Shown here: positions 31,387 to 31,414 of the stretch, in pieces | How the letters are laid out: every line of letters starts with the position of its first letter | How positions within the stretch are numbered: the first letter of the stretch is position 1 | Assembly: GCA_958454405.1 (NCBI GenBank) | Contig: CAUEBO010000032.1 | Span: 1 to 31,414, forward strand | Length of the DNA stretch: 31,414 nt | Reading direction: 5' to 3' | From: an uncultured Eggerthellaceae bacterium | GTDB taxonomy: Bacteria; Actinomycetota; Coriobacteriia; Coriobacteriales; Eggerthellaceae | Translations under genes and position numbers: made by a program | Notes under the pieces: model-generated | Told to the model about the DNA's origin: nothing | What the model saw: the letters and a program-made list of their open reading frames with translations, nothing else | The model's database searches: none

Positions 31387-31414
31387 CCCCGGTGGCGGAA
31401 AAGTAAGGGGGGGT

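Noticed and set aside
1..31414. tRNA or rRNA genes
   Set aside because: I found no T-loop or anticodon-arm pattern and no rRNA-like stretch on reading; a covariance search would settle this.

Overview
The window is a GC-rich (roughly two thirds G+C), gene-dense chromosomal segment. It most resembles a gut actinobacterium of the Coriobacteriia, Eggerthellaceae (Eggerthella, Gordonibacter or a relative). The strongest hints are a Tat-exported flavoprotein reductase divergent from a 12-helix membrane LuxR regulator, a giant benzoyl-CoA-reductase/2-hydroxyacyl-CoA-dehydratase activase, several YhgE/Pip exporters, and AAGGAGG-type ribosome sites. The genus call is inference from gene content; no 16S or tRNA gene is present.

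Layout from left to right. (1) 28-3488, plus strand: a short UvrA-like ABC ATPase followed by a Fic protein. (2) 3528-5211, minus strand: a translationally coupled YolD-like protein and Y-family DNA polymerase, whose last codons lie in a perfect 19-bp inverted repeat. (3) 5212-5636: a gene-free stretch of nested repeats holding a MITE-like element. (4) 5637-8395, minus strand: an FAD oxidoreductase with a C-terminal Rieske domain, then NADP isocitrate dehydrogenase, separated by an interleaved (pseudoknot-like) pair of inverted repeats. (5) 8580-12374, minus strand: an ABC-2 export cassette (permease, ATPase, second permease-like protein with an Ala/Gln/Met-rich stretch). A divergent TetR gene with a CmpB-like membrane protein follows at 12515-13925. 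(6) 14087-19245, plus strand: the giant activase, overlapping its own TetR gene by 91 bp. (7) 19289-24939, minus strand: two tandem YhgE/Pip exporters ending in another TetR gene, driven by a clear promoter at 24986-25014. (8) 25066-27690, minus strand: a Ski2-like helicase. (9) 27838-31250: a membrane LuxR regulator divergent from a Tat flavoprotein reductase with non-fumarate active-site residues.

Functionally the window combines export modules under TetR control, stress or DNA-damage functions (UvrA-like, Y-family polymerase), and anaerobic redox enzymes. The most unusual piece is the 1532-residue activase. It carries two complete ASKHA ATPase domains, each with the 39-residue-spaced cysteine pair of the HgdC family, plus a C-terminal region with HgdB/double-cubane-like cysteines. 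It could therefore be a self-contained ATP-driven low-potential reductase with no separate dehydratase nearby.
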